From NCBI GenBank assembly GCA_020536535.1, contig JAHLWZ010000897.1:1-54454 (forward strand): 54,454 nt of DNA. Direction: 5' to 3'. This document shows positions 53,217 through 54,454 of the stretch, piece after piece. Under the pieces are notes generated by a model, which was given only the letters and a program-made list of their open reading frames with translations, searched no databases and had not been told where the DNA came from. This DNA is from Pelomyxa schiedti (taxonomy: Eukaryota; Evosea; Pelobiontida; Pelomyxidae). Position 1 is the first letter of the stretch, and each line of letters opens with the position of its first letter. The translations under genes were made by a program, and so were the position numbers.

Positions 53217-53958
53217 TCGAATCAAACCCCGGGAGGTTGTGGCTTGAAGAGTTGGGATGTTGCTTGATTGTGTCTCTTGGTTGTTGATGAGACGAAAAAC
53301 GAAAAACCAGGAAATTTCTCATTTCCGTTGGGTACGGGAGACAAAAAAAAAACCGTATTGGTTGTGATCAGTGTGTCTGCACTTTAATCAGTTAGTTGTG
53401 TCATAGGGGGCAGCAGAACTCATCACAGTATGTTGGATGAACCGGGATGCCATTTGGAGAGAAGCTCAAGCAGATGTCACTTTTGAAGAATTATGGGTTT
53501 GACTGGGTGGGTTTGCAGAATGGTATTAGCTGTAAGAAACGGGTACCATGCGTAGGTTACGAAACTTCTTGTAAATATTCGGCCGCCTATTCTAGGTTAG
53601 TTGTAAACTGCGGTACTAATGTGCATAAGTTACAAAGCTGAAGAACTGGTCCCTTTCATCAAGAAAAACAGCAGTAAACGAGACTTGACTTTCTTTTTGT
53701 TAGTGTTTGTAGGGCCAGATAGCTTTAAAGTGCAGTTCAAATAAGTAATTGGCGGAAAATCTGCAGTGCGCAGTTCTTTCTTTCACTATATTAGGGGATG
53801 GTAAATTGAGTGTGAAGTTTGTACCTTTTCTGAGTTTACCACGATGCAATACGAACCGTTAGTAATAAACCTGAGGAAGATTCCTGTCTGAAAGACAGAA
53901 CAGTGTGTTTTCCGGATGAACTCATTAGCAGTAGAGGTAATTGGAATACAAGTACAAC
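53217..53958 (+). other. Region upstream of the STAND-TPR gene, no secure gene
   Basis: About 740 nt. The part next to 53216 should be the promoter and leader of the minus-strand gene. A 64-codon plus-strand frame (53447-53641, with YGFDWVGLQNG) is the only non-biased stretch, but no family, start or splice support was found. Confidence 0.4.
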
Positions 53959-54033
53959 CGTAGTTGCCGGGAATCGAACCCGTAACAGCAGCCTGGGAAA
54001 GCCGCTATGAATCCATTTCACCTAACCACCACG
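53959..54033 (-). tRNA. tRNA-like sequence, possibly tRNA-Gly (CCC) or a degenerate copy
   Basis: The minus strand gives a 75-nt tRNA-like unit. A B-box/T arm (GGGTTCGATTCCC) is clear, the acceptor ends CGTGGT/ACTACG pair over six positions, and a stem GCGGC/GCTGC encloses TTTCCCAG. That loop has eight rather than seven bases, the seventh acceptor pair is mismatched and the D arm is poor. There is no strong oligo-T directly downstream. A tRNA pseudogene is as likely as a functional gene. Confidence 0.4.
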
Positions 54034-54164
54034 GCACCATGACCAGAGAGGTGTGTCGGGAACGTGAGATCGAACTCGTTGCGTTCTCTTTTTTTTTTTG
54101 TTTTCTCCCTTGCCATCACATTTGCTCAATGGGAGGAAACGTCCGCTCCTGAGACTTCTCAGAT

Positions 54165-54449
54165 TCAGGGTGTTGGCCTTGGCAAGGACACTGGCTGTGG
54201 TTCTAAGAGTCTTAGAGGTTCCTCCTTCAAGTGCCCAGATTTTTGAGAAACACGAATCTGTGTGGTACTTCGTAGACAGCTACGCCGTTGTGACAAATAC
54301 AGATCGTGCAAACAAGTACCCGTTTGGTGTTGCAGTAGCGTCGGTACAAGTTGGTTATGGGACAGTGCAAAAGCAAGGAAGAACCACACGACGGTGAGCC
54401 CGAGGAAGATGACGACGACGAGAGGAGAGGTAACCCCTAAAGGAAACAT
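54165..54449 (-). CDS. Possible N-terminal exon of a membrane or secreted protein at the right edge
   Basis: ATG 54449 opens MFPLGVTSPLVVVIFLGLTV followed by VWFFLAFALSHNQ, a hydrophobic segment that could be a signal anchor. The remaining 60 residues have no recognisable features and probably include an intron. Competing frames exist on the other strand (for example SVWYFVDSYAVVTNTDRANK on plus). Strand and gene identity are unsettled because the window ends here. Confidence 0.25.
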   Translation of the reverse strand: MFPLGVTSPLVVVIFLGLTVVWFFLAFALSHNQLVPTLLQHQTGTCLHDLYLSQRRSCLRSTTQIRVSQKSGHLKEEPLRLLEPQPVSLPRPTP

Positions 54450-54454
54450 GCACA

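Overview
The window is nuclear DNA from a unicellular eukaryote. Coding regions are cut by many short GT-AG introns (mostly about 40-160 nt), intergenic gaps are usually 100-450 nt, and the gene set is eukaryotic: HUS1, CLN3, PP1, SRPK, EMC8/9, an Ariadne RBR ligase, xanthine dehydrogenase, PP4 regulatory subunit 3, glucose-6-phosphate isomerase and a nephrocystin-3-like STAND protein. Long Ser/Thr/Gln/Asn tracts, Sel1-repeat proteins and a PP2C of the type ending in PGK(L/M)DHTTC suggest an amoebozoan or similar free-living protist. That placement is inference; the sequence does not name the species.

Left part (1-10144): after a doubtful minus-strand ORF comes a long plus-strand gene whose exons read in frame from a PI-phospholipase C (PH, X, Y, C2) into a complete PP2C phosphatase. 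The PLC half has lost most catalytic residues; the PP2C half keeps its metal ligands. HUS1 (minus) and CLN3 (plus) are divergent, with a tRNA-Ser(CGA) gene between them.

Middle (10312-24831): PP1 catalytic subunit, SRPK and EMC8/9 lie in tandem on the minus strand. Then comes a head-to-head pair of paralogues (17382-19917 minus, 20120-22914 plus), each made of Sel1 repeats, a coiled coil and a protein kinase domain. One copy has lost the HRD aspartate; the other keeps it but shows a reading-frame jump. A stand-alone type II thioesterase follows.

Right part (25006-54454): Ariadne RBR ligase (plus), GH13 alpha-glucosidase, xanthine dehydrogenase and a repeat-only Sel1 protein (minus), an unrecognised intronless 565-residue protein and PP4R3/SMEK (plus), then GPI and a DUF4062-STAND-TPR gene (minus). 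The last 1.2 kb has a tRNA-like element but no secure gene.

The genes do not form one pathway. Reversible protein phosphorylation is over-represented (PP2C fusion, PP1, PP4R3, SRPK, two Sel1 kinases). A recurrent structural theme is a GC-rich first exon encoding a disordered N-terminal tail ahead of a conserved, AT-richer, intron-split domain. Gene spans below are from start to stop codon and include introns; splice sites were inferred by eye.
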